Assembly: GCA_002790835.1 (NCBI GenBank)
Contig: PFVX01000031.1
Location: 21,608 to 85,607, forward strand
Direction of reading: 5' to 3'
Origin: a bacterium CG_4_9_14_3_um_filter_65_15
GTDB taxonomy: Bacteria > Krumholzibacteriota > Krumholzibacteriia > LZORAL124-64-63
DNA length: 64,000 nt
Both the position numbers and the translations under genes were made by a program. Each line of letters opens with the position of its first letter. Position 1 is the first letter of the stretch. This document shows positions 49,708-58,245 of the stretch, piece after piece. The notes beneath the pieces were generated by a model that did not search any database, was not told the origin of the DNA, and saw only the letters and a list, made by a program, of their open reading frames with translations.

Positions 49708-51111
49708 CTAGCGGTAGATGTAAAGGTGTGACATCACACCCTCGAAGAAGCTCAAAAGGTCCCTCTCATCCGCTGCTTCGGCCCGCAACTGCACCTCGGT
49801 CTTCCTGTCTGCCGGAGGCACATCGATATTCTCGGCGGCCAATCTCTCGTAGGCCTCAATTTCCAGACGATCCAGCATCTCGGTGGGAAATCCCATGAGA
49901 CTGCTGAACAGCAGCGACCCATCGGGCATGATCGCAGGTTCCCAGTCGTCGGAGCGCGAGAAGAAGAAGATCTCGGGTTCCTGGGATCCGTTGGCGGGAA
50001 TGCGCCAGATGCTCCGGTCGTGCAGGGTGATGGACGGAGCGCGACGGGTGGAAACGAAGTAGATGCTTCCCCCATCCCGGGAGTAGACCGGCTCATCGTT
50101 CATGATGCCCGAAATGGGGTCGCCCTCCCGATAGGTGTTGTACGTCAGCCGATCCAAGCCGTTGTCCCGGGCCACGTCGGGATAGCCGGTGGTGTCGAAA
50201 TCGATGGTGTAAAGCTCCGTGCCCACCCCGAAACTCCCACCGACATCCAGGGTGCCCGAAAACACGATGGTCTGGCCGTCGGGCGACCAGGCGGGGTTCT
50301 GGATGAGTGCGTACTCCTCCGTCAGAGGAAACGTGGTGGCGTTGTAATACGCCCGGTTCACGCTGTTGCCCCCAGCGGTCTCCATGTCCAGGCAGTACAG
50401 CCTCTGCTGGGTGCAGGTCTCGAACGAGTCGGGGATCGTGCAACTGGAGCGCACGAACAGCAGCCACCGTCCGTCGGGGGACAACGCGGGGTCCTGATGT
50501 TGGATCTGGTAGATGGTGGAGGTGAGAGAGTCGGATCTCTCCATGTAAAGGGCTTCGACCGGCGCCAGATCCAAATTGGAAATATTAGCCCGGAAGAGCC
50601 TGTATCCAGCGTTGGTCTGGAAGCTGAAGACCACCGTGCTGTCGGTCTCCCAGATGGGGCTTTCCTTGCGGAGGTCGATGATTTTATTCTGTTGGAAGGT
50701 ATGGGTGCTGCCGCCGATCCAAAGGCCCATTTCCTTGAGCCGGATGAGTCGGGCGCCCTCCTCCTCGAGCCCTTCGGCGGGCTCCAGCCCCACCCGGAAG
50801 GGCATCACGATCATCTGCCGATAATCGACGAAAAGCTCGTCGCCCGGATCCTTCGTCGTGGGGATGGCGCCCCAATCGGCGGAAAACAGAATGCGCGTCC
50901 CGTCCGGGGAGACGCTCGGGTCCAGGTACTGGAAACCCTCACTGGAGGTATCGGTGGTCACCATCACCAGGTCACCACAGGAATGATTGCCGCACACCTC
51001 CAGGACTTCCGAGGGGTCCTCCCTGCTGGTGCAGCCGACGACGACCAAGATCAGAAGAATCACCAGGTAGGACGGTACCAGGAAGCGCGGGAGCTGCCAC
51101 ATCATGGTCAA
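49708..51111 (-). CDS. PD40/TolB-like propeller lipoprotein
   Basis: The 467-residue protein has a hydrophobic N-terminus ending in the lipobox VVVGC, so it should be lipidated at that cysteine. The body has WD40-like PD40 repeats (DPSVSPDGTRILFS, DPALSPDGRWLLFV, NPAWSPDGQTIVFSG, VYSRDGGSIYFVS, PAIMPDGSLLFSS), the propeller seen in TolB and related proteins. The start is TTG at 51111, which has GGAGG at good spacing; ATG 51105 and ATG 51102 are alternatives that do not alter the lipobox. It is probably co-transcribed with the aldolase. The ligand is unknown. Confidence 0.82.
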   Translation of the reverse strand: MTMMWQLPRFLVPSYLVILLILVVVGCTSREDPSEVLEVCGNHSCGDLVMVTTDTSSEGFQYLDPSVSPDGTRILFSADWGAIPTTKDPGDELFVDYRQMIVMPFRVGLEPAEGLEEEGARLIRLKEMGLWIGGSTHTFQQNKIIDLRKESPIWETDSTVVFSFQTNAGYRLFRANISNLDLAPVEALYMERSDSLTSTIYQIQHQDPALSPDGRWLLFVRSSCTIPDSFETCTQQRLYCLDMETAGGNSVNRAYYNATTFPLTEEYALIQNPAWSPDGQTIVFSGTLDVGGSFGVGTELYTIDFDTTGYPDVARDNGLDRLTYNTYREGDPISGIMNDEPVYSRDGGSIYFVSTRRAPSITLHDRSIWRIPANGSQEPEIFFFSRSDDWEPAIMPDGSLLFSSLMGFPTEMLDRLEIEAYERLAAENIDVPPADRKTEVQLRAEAADERDLLSFFEGVMSHLYIYR

Positions 51112-51234
51112 GAGAACCTCCGGAGTGGGGTTGGGACGCGTACCGGACCGACAAGCTGAGAATCGTTCGGCCCGGTTCGTGAAAATAAGGTAAGATACGG
51201 CTGTAAATCAACAACCGTTTGGCCTGCCCCCCGC

Positions 51235-52155
51235 CTACCCCTCGAGATTGAAGGAAAAGGTGACCCTGCACCACGACCAGACCGGGTATTTCCCCAGGCG
51301 AGCGGGGGTGAATTCGCCCTCGACCACGGCGGCGGCACCGGCTGCCGTCAAGGCCTCGCCGGGTGAGGAGATCGCCTCCACCTGCCGCACCCGGGCATCG
51401 GGATCCACCAGCAGGTCCAGCACGACATCCCCGCTCAAGCCTTCTGCCATCGCGGACGGCGGGTAGACCGGAGCGGCGCCTCCCCGGTACTGCGCCGGAT
51501 ACCGGTTCAACTGCTGGTACAATTCCAGGGCACGAAAGCTGCGGCCTCCGGTGCACTTGGTCCGGCCCCGGGCAGCCAGGGAATCCGCCATGGCGAGATC
51601 TCCGGCGGTCCGGGCCGCATCCGCCAGCAGGTAATCGATCGCGGCGTCGTCCGGCCGCTCGGCCAGCGCCTCGTCCAGCAGATCACGGGCCCGCCCCAGC
51701 AAGCGCTTCTGATTGCGCCTCCAGTTCCCCACGTCCGCCGCCGGACCCTCGTTCGGCATCAAACCCGGCTCGCCTTGGCCGGCCATGATGTAAAGCTGCC
51801 CCAAGGTCACAAGCAGCAGGGGGTGGCGCAGGCCTTGTTTCAGACCCATTTCCATTTCGACGATGGCGTCGGATCCCGATCCGTCACGGAACAAGGCGCT
51901 GCTGGAGGCCAGAAGCTCTTCGACCCGCCGCGAAAGAACGGGGTCGGGTTCACACCGCGCCAGCCGGCACTCCCGCCAATTCCCCTCGGGGGCCGGGGTT
52001 TCGTGCATGGCCTGCAGGGAGACATCCGGGCTGCGCACCGGCACAGCAGGGATGCTTCCGGTCGGAGGCGACGATGCGCATCCTGCCGCCAGCAGAACCC
52101 CTGTCACCAGAATCGCGGCGGAGGTCCGATTTCGATCTTGCCCGCTCTTGCTCAC
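51235..52155 (-). CDS. Lipoprotein with C-terminal TonB-like domain
   Basis: The 306-residue protein has an N-terminal lipobox (LLAAGCAS), a helical middle with TPR-like text (LGQLYIMAGQGEPGLMPNEG, ARDLLDEALAERPDD), and a C-terminal TonB-C-like domain starting about residue 225 with APVYPPSAMAEGLSGDVVLDL and including VEAISSPGEALTAAG. TonB proteins normally anchor by a membrane helix and span the periplasm; a lipid-anchored version is unusual and may not serve as a classic energy transducer. The GTG at 52155 is two bases after the TPR gene stop; the longer frame is shadow. Confidence 0.75.
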   Translation of the reverse strand: MSKSGQDRNRTSAAILVTGVLLAAGCASSPPTGSIPAVPVRSPDVSLQAMHETPAPEGNWRECRLARCEPDPVLSRRVEELLASSSALFRDGSGSDAIVEMEMGLKQGLRHPLLLVTLGQLYIMAGQGEPGLMPNEGPAADVGNWRRNQKRLLGRARDLLDEALAERPDDAAIDYLLADAARTAGDLAMADSLAARGRTKCTGGRSFRALELYQQLNRYPAQYRGGAAPVYPPSAMAEGLSGDVVLDLLVDPDARVRQVEAISSPGEALTAAGAAAVVEGEFTPARLGKYPVWSWCRVTFSFNLEG

Positions 52156-52157
52156 GA

Positions 52158-53249
52158 TCAGGGTCCTTTCGCTCCATCGATGGTGGAATCCGCGGCGGCC
52201 AGGCCGGCCCATTCCCGTTCGGCTGTCTCGCGGCGCCCCAGGGCCAGGAGAACCGCGACCCGGTTGCGACGGTAGAGGGAATGTGTCGGAGCCAGGAAAA
52301 GGGCATGATCCAGGGCCGCCAGGGCCGGCTCCAACAGCCCGTCCCGTTGCAGGTTGCCCCCGGCAGCGGCCCAGAACAAGGCGTCCTCAGGCGGCGTGCC
52401 GAATCCCTGCACCCCCGTCTGAGCGGGGGTTTCCAGACGGGCCACCGCGCGCTGCGACCAGACGGTACCCAGGTCCGCATCATCTTTTTCGGCTTGCACG
52501 GCCAGCTTCCACTCGGCCTCCGAAACGGCGCCGGCGGGCAACGAATCCAGCAGGGCCAGGGCGTGCCGCCGTTCTCCCGCCCGGGCCAAGGCCGCCACGT
52601 AGGTCCGGCCGGTCGAGACGGCGTGGGCGCTCTGCCAGAGTCGTCCCAGATGGGAGGCCGCGCGGGAATAATCCCCCCAACCGAGGTAAAGATTGGCCAG
52701 AGCCCGTTCGGTGTCCAGACAACCGCCGCACAACCGCGCGGCGAGCTGCAACTCCTGCTCGGCCCGCCCCCACATCCGATATTCCAGGAGCATTTGACCG
52801 TACTCCAGGTGCAGGTCCGGGTCGGTGGGTGCCATATCCGCAGCGGTCTGGTATTCGGCAAGGGCCCGGCCCTTGCGACCCAGAATCCTCAGGGCGCTGG
52901 CCAGGTTGCGGTGCATGTCGGCCTGGCGGGGTCTGACCCCGAGGGTGTATTCGAAAAACTGCAGGGAGGCCTCCGGCTGGCCGGACCGCAGCAGGGCCAG
53001 ACCCAGGCGACCGGCGATCTGCCAGCCGTACAGCGGATCGGTGCCCGCGCTTTCCCAGAGGGTGCGGGCCCGAGCGACCGCGTCGGTCGCGCTGCCCGCT
53101 TCCAGCATGCTGTCCACGGTCGCCAAACCGATCCCCGGCGCCGAACGGTCCCCATGAGCGGCATATCCGGCGGTGGCCGACCACCCGGCCACAATCAGGA
53201 ACACCCACGACAATCGCCCGCTGAACGGCTCCCGTCTCCAGCCTCGCAT
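52158..53249 (-). CDS. Secreted TPR-repeat protein
   Basis: The 363-residue protein has an N-terminal signal peptide (WVFLIVAGWSATAGYAA) and several TPR repeats, e.g. PLYGWQIAGRLGLALLRSGQ, ADMHRNLASALRILGRKGR, PDLHLEYGQMLLEYRMWGR and ERALANLYLGWGDYSRA, read as successive helix pairs. The ATG at 53249 has GGGAGGG five bases upstream. It is the first gene of a minus-strand set with the TonB-C lipoprotein, and their two-base spacing suggests a complex at the envelope. The function is unknown. Confidence 0.8.
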   Translation of the reverse strand: MRGWRREPFSGRLSWVFLIVAGWSATAGYAAHGDRSAPGIGLATVDSMLEAGSATDAVARARTLWESAGTDPLYGWQIAGRLGLALLRSGQPEASLQFFEYTLGVRPRQADMHRNLASALRILGRKGRALAEYQTAADMAPTDPDLHLEYGQMLLEYRMWGRAEQELQLAARLCGGCLDTERALANLYLGWGDYSRAASHLGRLWQSAHAVSTGRTYVAALARAGERRHALALLDSLPAGAVSEAEWKLAVQAEKDDADLGTVWSQRAVARLETPAQTGVQGFGTPPEDALFWAAAGGNLQRDGLLEPALAALDHALFLAPTHSLYRRNRVAVLLALGRRETAEREWAGLAAADSTIDGAKGP

Positions 53250-53264
53250 TTGCCCTCCCGTCAG

Positions 53265-53293
53265 TTGTTTCCCCGAAAAAAGACTGATATAAT
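53265..53293 (+). promoter_or_regulatory. Plus-strand promoter of the GH43-like gene
   Basis: On the plus strand TTGTTT (53265-53270) and a perfect TATAAT (53288-53293) are 17 bp apart. The predicted start is near 53300, giving a leader of about 83 nt to the TTG at 53383. It overlaps a minus-strand promoter that uses the same -10 region. Confidence 0.6.
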
Positions 53294-53315
53294 CAATTCT
53301 CAGATCGTGGGTCAA
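53286..53315 (-). promoter_or_regulatory. Minus-strand promoter of the TPR/TonB-C genes
   Basis: On the minus strand TTGACC (53315-53310) and TATATC (53291-53286) are 18 bp apart. The predicted start near 53279 lies about 30 nt before the TPR gene ATG. Its -10 element overlaps the plus-strand TATAAT, so both promoters cannot be occupied at once. Confidence 0.6.
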
Positions 53316-53382
53316 TCCTGCTGGATCTTGCAACGAAATCCGGATATACGCCAGAGCTTCCCATCCGGAGAGAGGATCCCCG

Positions 53383-55182
53383 TTGCTTGGCACCTCGCCC
53401 TTCCGTCCATCGCCCCGGGGAATGCTGGGGACCCTTTGCCTGGCCCTCGTCTTGACTACCTCGGCGCAGGCCGCCCGGGCCATGGTCCGACTGGATTTCG
53501 ACCAGAAGTACTTCGTCCATCCCGGCCACCAGGTGTGGGATTTCCGTCTGATCAAACCCGACTCGGTTTACCACATCTTCTACCACGCCATCCCCGAAGC
53601 AACGCCCTTGGCAACCTACGGCGACACCATCTGGCACGCCACCACCGCGGATCTGAAGCACTGGGACATCGCCGGCCCCGTGGTCGCGGTGGGCCAGACG
53701 GAATTCGAACAGGGCGCCGTGTGGGCTCCGGACGTGGTGCGTGACGAGGCGAACCAGCGGTGGGTCATGGCCTACACCGCCTGCGACCCCAGCATGAACC
53801 AGCGCCTCGCCCTGGCCACGTCAACCGACCTGTTTTCCTGGACCAAGGTACCGGCCAACCCGGTCCTCGAGCCCGACACCCTCGCCTACATCTGGAATCC
53901 CGGGTCATCGTGGAGCAATTTCCGCGACCCCTTCGTGTGGCGCGACCAGGGCCTTTGGCACGTCCTTTTGACCGCCAAGAAATGGTATTCCGGCGGCACC
54001 GGGATTCTTTACCACGCCACCTCACCCGATCTGACGACCTGGACGGATGTGGGCCCCCTCTTCATCAACGACGGCCCCGAACCCTGGCTGGTCCTGGAGA
54101 GTCCCCAGTACCGGATGATCGGCGACTACCACCACCTGTTCTGCGGCCTGTTCGACGACTCGGCCATCAGCCTGTTGTCGGCCGCCGACCCGGCGCTGTG
54201 GACCATGGCCGACAGCACCCACATCGAGGTCGGGTCCTATGCGCCGGACCTCACCGAATACGCACCTGAACGCTACCTGTTCGGGCGCATCGTCCCCTTC
54301 ATCCTGCCGCAGTCCGCCGCCTATACCTACGTGGCACGATTCGACACCCTGAACACGGGCCCGCTGGGGGAGAATCCGACCATCGCCAGGCCCCATCCCC
54401 TGGACGAACACTGGGCCACCATCACCGGCCTGATCTTCAGGGCGAATCCCACTTTCGGCGACAACCCCCTCTGGCGGGGCGAACCAACGGTGGGATTGGT
54501 GGGGAACGGATATTTCAGCAGCCAGGAGTACTACCAGGGCCCGCTTTCGGGGATCGGTGCGCCGGGGGTTTCCCTGGGGGATGGGGTGCAAGGGCGAATG
54601 GACAGCCAAGCCTTCGTCATCGCCGGCAACCGCATCGACCTGCTGGTGGGCGGCGGCCATTATCCGGAGACCTGCACCGTCGCCCTTTTGGCCGCGGCCG
54701 ATTCGTCCGTCCTCTTCCGGGCGACCGGTGACGGCCAGGAACTCATGTCGCCGCTCACATGGGATGTGAGCGGCCTGAGCGGGACCTCCTGTTTCATCCG
54801 CATCGTGGACGCCGAAACGGGACCCATGGGGCACATCAACGTGGACGAGATCAACGAACGCCGGGAAACCGCCTCTTCCGTGCCGCCCCGCGGACAGTCC
54901 GGCCCGGTCACCCGGGTCCGCGCCAGCCCCAACCCCGGAAATCCCATCACGGCCGTTTCCTTCGCGCTGGACCACCCCGCCGAGGTCCGGCTGCGGATCC
55001 TGGACCTGCGGGGTCGGGCCGTCTGGGTCAGCCCGCACCAGCACGGAGTTCAGGGGATCAACCGGATTCTGTGGAACGGGCGGGACAACCACGGTTCTCC
55101 GGCCTCTGCCGGCGCCTACTTTTTCGCCATCGAGGTCCAGGGTTCCGTCGCGGCCACCGGAAAGCTGTCCCTGGTCAAATAA
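53383..55182 (+). CDS. Secreted GH43/GH32-like propeller glycosidase with C-terminal sorting module
   Basis: The 599-residue protein starts with a signal peptide (GTLCLALVLTTSAQA). It continues with a five-bladed propeller like that of clan GH-F/GH-J glycosidases: HQVWDFRLIKPDSVYHIFYHA, GAVWAPDVVRD and NFRDPFVWRDQGLWH, where Asp of the RDP motif is a conserved catalytic-region residue. The acid Glu is not certain. From about residue 505 a FlgD/Por-like module follows (ASPNPGNPITAVSFAL, LRILDLRGRAVW, WNGRDNHG, SAGAYFFAIEVQ). The start is TTG 53383 after GAGAGGATC; ATG 53422 is an alternative. Arabinan or fructan substrates are possible but unproven. Confidence 0.78.
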   Translation: MLGTSPFRPSPRGMLGTLCLALVLTTSAQAARAMVRLDFDQKYFVHPGHQVWDFRLIKPDSVYHIFYHAIPEATPLATYGDTIWHATTADLKHWDIAGPVVAVGQTEFEQGAVWAPDVVRDEANQRWVMAYTACDPSMNQRLALATSTDLFSWTKVPANPVLEPDTLAYIWNPGSSWSNFRDPFVWRDQGLWHVLLTAKKWYSGGTGILYHATSPDLTTWTDVGPLFINDGPEPWLVLESPQYRMIGDYHHLFCGLFDDSAISLLSAADPALWTMADSTHIEVGSYAPDLTEYAPERYLFGRIVPFILPQSAAYTYVARFDTLNTGPLGENPTIARPHPLDEHWATITGLIFRANPTFGDNPLWRGEPTVGLVGNGYFSSQEYYQGPLSGIGAPGVSLGDGVQGRMDSQAFVIAGNRIDLLVGGGHYPETCTVALLAAADSSVLFRATGDGQELMSPLTWDVSGLSGTSCFIRIVDAETGPMGHINVDEINERRETASSVPPRGQSGPVTRVRASPNPGNPITAVSFALDHPAEVRLRILDLRGRAVWVSPHQHGVQGINRILWNGRDNHGSPASAGAYFFAIEVQGSVAATGKLSLVK

Positions 55183-55210
55183 GCTTTCATGGGAAGGACT
55201 TGCGGTCGAT

Positions 55211-56920
55211 ATGGTGGTCATGAACACGACCATCGACCAGACCCTTTCCGACCTGCTCGAGGGCGTTGCCAGCCTGCCGCCGGTGGCCGCCCGCATTCTT
55301 TCCCTGACCACCCGCGAGGATTGTTGCCTGGACGAGCTGGCGCGGGTGATCGCCTGCGACGCCCCCATGGCCCTGCGGTTCATGGCCTTGGCCAACAGCG
55401 CGGCCCTGTTCGCCGCAACCCCCGTGCGAACGGTGCGCGAGGCTCTGGTGCGCCTGGGCCTGCGCCGCACCCGGGACATCGCCCTGCTGATGGGAATGCA
55501 CGACCTGGCCCCGTCAACCGGACATTACGGCGACATCCCTGCCGTGGAGTACTGGCGTTTCACCCTCGCGGTCGCCGCCGCAGGCAGCGTCATGGCCAGG
55601 TCCGATAAACACACCGACTCCGACGACGCCTGGCTGGCCGGTCTTTTTCTCGGCCTGGGCGTACCCATCCTGGCACGCCAGGCCCCCGCGGCCTTGTCGG
55701 CGGCACGGCAGCTCGCCTGCGCCGAAGCCCTTCCCTTGGCCGAAGCCGTCGCACGAATCCTGGGCTTCCGCCCCACCCAAATCGCCGTCCGCATGATGAC
55801 CCGCTGGGAATTCCCGGCGGAATTGACCGCCGCGGTGTCGGACACCGCCGGAGCGGGCGATCAATCCGATCCCTCCCTGTCCCGAATCCTGCGGAGCGCC
55901 CACGGGTTTGTCCGCCACCTCCGCTACGGTTGTTGCGGGGATGAGGATCCGGTCCCGTCGGCCGACCATTTGGCGCAGACGATGGGGGGGTCGGGAAGGG
56001 AAGTGGAGATTCTGACCCGCCAGGTGGGACGGCAGGTCAGCCATACCGCCGCACTCATCGACCTCGATCTTGTCCCCGGCGACCTGGGCCCTGCGCTGGA
56101 CCAGGCTCGACGAGTCGCCGCGCGGATCGGCTTGCAGGGGTTGGAGGACGCCCTGGTCCGGCAAGAACTGGAACAGGATTCCCGGCGGGCACGAGAGATC
56201 CAGCGCCGGCTGTTGCCGGTCTCATCTCCGGTGGTGCCGGGTTATGCCCTGGCCGCCGAAAATCTCCCGGGAAGGCGGGTCAGCGGGGATTTCTACGGGT
56301 ACTGTCCCGGCCCCGACGGCACTCTGCTCCTGATGATCGCCGATATCGCGGGCAACGGCCTGCCGGCGGCCGTCCTGGCCGGGAATGTCCAGGCCTGCGC
56401 CCAGACCCTGGCCGGGGTGGTCCCGGATCCCGGTCGCTTGCTGGCGACGGTGAACCAGACCCTGTTCGAATCGACGGGGGACGAATCCTTCGCCACCATG
56501 TTCCTGGCCCGGCTGAACCCCGCCACGGGGGAGTTGACCTACGCCAACGCCGGACACACGCCGACCTTGCTGACCGGACCCACAGGCGGGACGAAGTGGC
56601 TCTCGGCCGCGGCCCCACCCCTGGGCCTGCTGCCGGGAACCAGCTACCCCATGCACCGGGAAATCCTGGAACCGGGCGGATGCCTCGTCCTCTCCACCGA
56701 CGGCATCACCGAAATCATCGATCAACGCGAACGGGAATTCGGCCGCGAGAACCTGGCTCAGGTCGTCGCGGGCCACTTGTCCAACACCCCGGCGGAATTG
56801 GGCCAGGCCATTCTCCAGGCGGCATTGGCCCACGCATCCGGCATTTCCCCCCCCTCGATTCCGGGCCGGCATCACGACGACATGACCCTGGTTGTCCTCA
56901 AGCGTCTTGCCACCCCATAG
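55211..56920 (+). CDS. HDOD domain fused to SpoIIE/RsbU-type PP2C phosphatase
   Basis: The 569-residue protein has an N-terminal HDOD domain (about 10-240: DLLEGVASLPPVAARILSL, IACDAPMALRFMALANSA, VRTVREALVRLGLRRTRD), a signalling domain related to HD phosphohydrolases. A short helical linker follows, then a SpoIIE-type phosphatase domain (about 325-565) with SGDFYGYC, MIADIAGNGLPAAV, LSTDGITEI and HHDDMTLVVL, carrying the four aspartates that bind metal in this family. Such phosphatases act on phosphorylated STAS proteins. No membrane segment is seen. It begins 28 bases after the glycosidase gene and is probably co-expressed. Confidence 0.87.
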   Translation: MVVMNTTIDQTLSDLLEGVASLPPVAARILSLTTREDCCLDELARVIACDAPMALRFMALANSAALFAATPVRTVREALVRLGLRRTRDIALLMGMHDLAPSTGHYGDIPAVEYWRFTLAVAAAGSVMARSDKHTDSDDAWLAGLFLGLGVPILARQAPAALSAARQLACAEALPLAEAVARILGFRPTQIAVRMMTRWEFPAELTAAVSDTAGAGDQSDPSLSRILRSAHGFVRHLRYGCCGDEDPVPSADHLAQTMGGSGREVEILTRQVGRQVSHTAALIDLDLVPGDLGPALDQARRVAARIGLQGLEDALVRQELEQDSRRAREIQRRLLPVSSPVVPGYALAAENLPGRRVSGDFYGYCPGPDGTLLLMIADIAGNGLPAAVLAGNVQACAQTLAGVVPDPGRLLATVNQTLFESTGDESFATMFLARLNPATGELTYANAGHTPTLLTGPTGGTKWLSAAAPPLGLLPGTSYPMHREILEPGGCLVLSTDGITEIIDQREREFGRENLAQVVAGHLSNTPAELGQAILQAALAHASGISPPSIPGRHHDDMTLVVLKRLATP

Positions 56921-56955
56921 GGGCGACAAACCGGGTAGGAACCCGCCGCCGGTTA

Positions 56956-56964
56956 TGCTATATT
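56956..56964 (+). promoter_or_regulatory. Extended -10 promoter of the S1-domain gene
   Basis: TGCTATATT in the 124-bp gap before the S1 gene has the TG-N-TATATT layout of an extended -10 element. No good -35 is present at the matching distance, which extended -10 promoters can lack. The predicted start near 56971 leaves about 74 nt of leader. Confidence 0.5.
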
Positions 56965-57044
56965 ATGCGGGACCGGGGTCGCCTGCCTGGCGCGCAATGC
57001 CGTTTGTGCGACCCGTACCGCGTACCGATGACCAGGACAGGACC

Positions 57045-58187
57045 ATGACCAGCGAACAGAATGAACCCCTCGATCCGGGATCCGAGTCCGGACCCGAGCC
57101 GACCGAAAACGACGAGAGCACGGAATTCGCGCAGATGTTGGCCCAGGAGGGCGAAAACCCGCCCACCGAGCCGCAGGCCGGTCAGAAAGTGACCGGGACC
57201 ATCATCCAGATCGGGGAAATCGACGCCTTCGTTGATTGCGGGCTGCGGACCGAATTGCCCCTGGCGGTGTCCGAGCTCCGGGACGAAGAGGGAAATCTCC
57301 AGTACGAGGTGGGCCAGGTCGTCACGGCCCATATCCAGAAGTCCGGCGACGACTTCAAGCTCACCATGGCCACCAGCATGAAGGCTGCGGGGCTTGAAGC
57401 CCTGCAGCACGCGCAGGAATCCGGCACGCCGGTCGAGGGCAAGGTCCAGTCCACCAACAAGGGCGGCTTCGCCGTGGATCTGGGCGGCATGCGGGGCTTC
57501 TGCCCCTTCAGCCAGATCGACCTGCACCGGGTGGAAGACCCCGCGGTCTTCGTGAACCGCAAGCTGAACTTCAAGATCCTGGAGCTGTCTCCCGACGGCC
57601 GCAATATCGTCCTTTCCCGGCGGGCCCTCCTGGAGGCCGAACGTCAGGCCAAGGGCGCCGAGACGCGGACATCCCTTTCGCTGGGTGATGCCCTCGAAGG
57701 CACCGTAACGCGTCTGGTGCCATTCGGCGCTTTCGTGGACATCGGCGGAGTGGAAGGGCTGGTCCACATCTCCCAGATTTCCCACCAGCGGGTGGGCAAT
57801 CCGGCGGATGTCCTGCGCGAAGGCCAGCAGGTCAGGGTGCAGGTCATGGAGATCCAGAATTTGGGTCAAGGGCGATCCGAACGGATCAGCCTGTCCATCA
57901 AGGCCCTGGCGGACGACCCCTGGCCGACCAGCGCGGAAAACCTGGTTCCCGGCACCGACGTCTCCGGCAAGGTGACGCGGCTGGTGGATTTCGGGGTTTT
58001 CGTGGAATTGATGGCGGGTGTCGAAGGCCTGGTTCACATCTCCGAACTGGCCAACCGCCGCATCATTCACCCGCGTGAAGTCCTCAACGAAGGCGAGGAC
58101 ATCACCGTGCGCATCGTGGACGTGGATCTCGCCCGCAGGAGGATTTCCCTGTCCCTGCGCCAAGCCGCCGACTACGACGGCGACTGA
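57045..58187 (+). CDS. Four-repeat S1 RNA-binding protein, RpsA-like
   Basis: The 380-residue protein has an acidic N-terminus of about 45 residues and four S1 motifs: QKVTGTIIQIGEIDAFVDCG, TPVEGKVQSTNKGGFAVDLG, DALEGTVTRLVPFGAFVDIG and TDVSGKVTRLVDFGVFVELM. The last two are the most typical of ribosomal protein S1 (GLVHISQIS and GLVHISELA). E. coli S1 has six repeats; four-repeat versions occur in several phyla, so this may be S1 itself or a paralogue of the YfgF/Tex type. The ATG at 57045 follows AGGACAGG. No neighbour is a ribosomal gene. Confidence 0.87.
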   Translation: MTSEQNEPLDPGSESGPEPTENDESTEFAQMLAQEGENPPTEPQAGQKVTGTIIQIGEIDAFVDCGLRTELPLAVSELRDEEGNLQYEVGQVVTAHIQKSGDDFKLTMATSMKAAGLEALQHAQESGTPVEGKVQSTNKGGFAVDLGGMRGFCPFSQIDLHRVEDPAVFVNRKLNFKILELSPDGRNIVLSRRALLEAERQAKGAETRTSLSLGDALEGTVTRLVPFGAFVDIGGVEGLVHISQISHQRVGNPADVLREGQQVRVQVMEIQNLGQGRSERISLSIKALADDPWPTSAENLVPGTDVSGKVTRLVDFGVFVELMAGVEGLVHISELANRRIIHPREVLNEGEDITVRIVDVDLARRRISLSLRQAADYDGD

Positions 58188-58217
58188 CCCCGGCCCGACC
58201 ATCGCCCCCGCACCGCA

Positions 58218-58245
58218 CAACGCCCCGGTAACCCCCGGGGCGTTG
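58218..58245. terminator. Palindromic stem between convergent genes
   Basis: CAACGCCCCGG and CCGGGGCGTTG form a perfect 11-bp stem with a 6-base loop between the S1 gene and the convergent NifS-like gene. Being palindromic, it could end transcription from both sides, but no clear U-run follows on either strand, so it may act as a barrier or 3' stabiliser instead. Confidence 0.6.
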
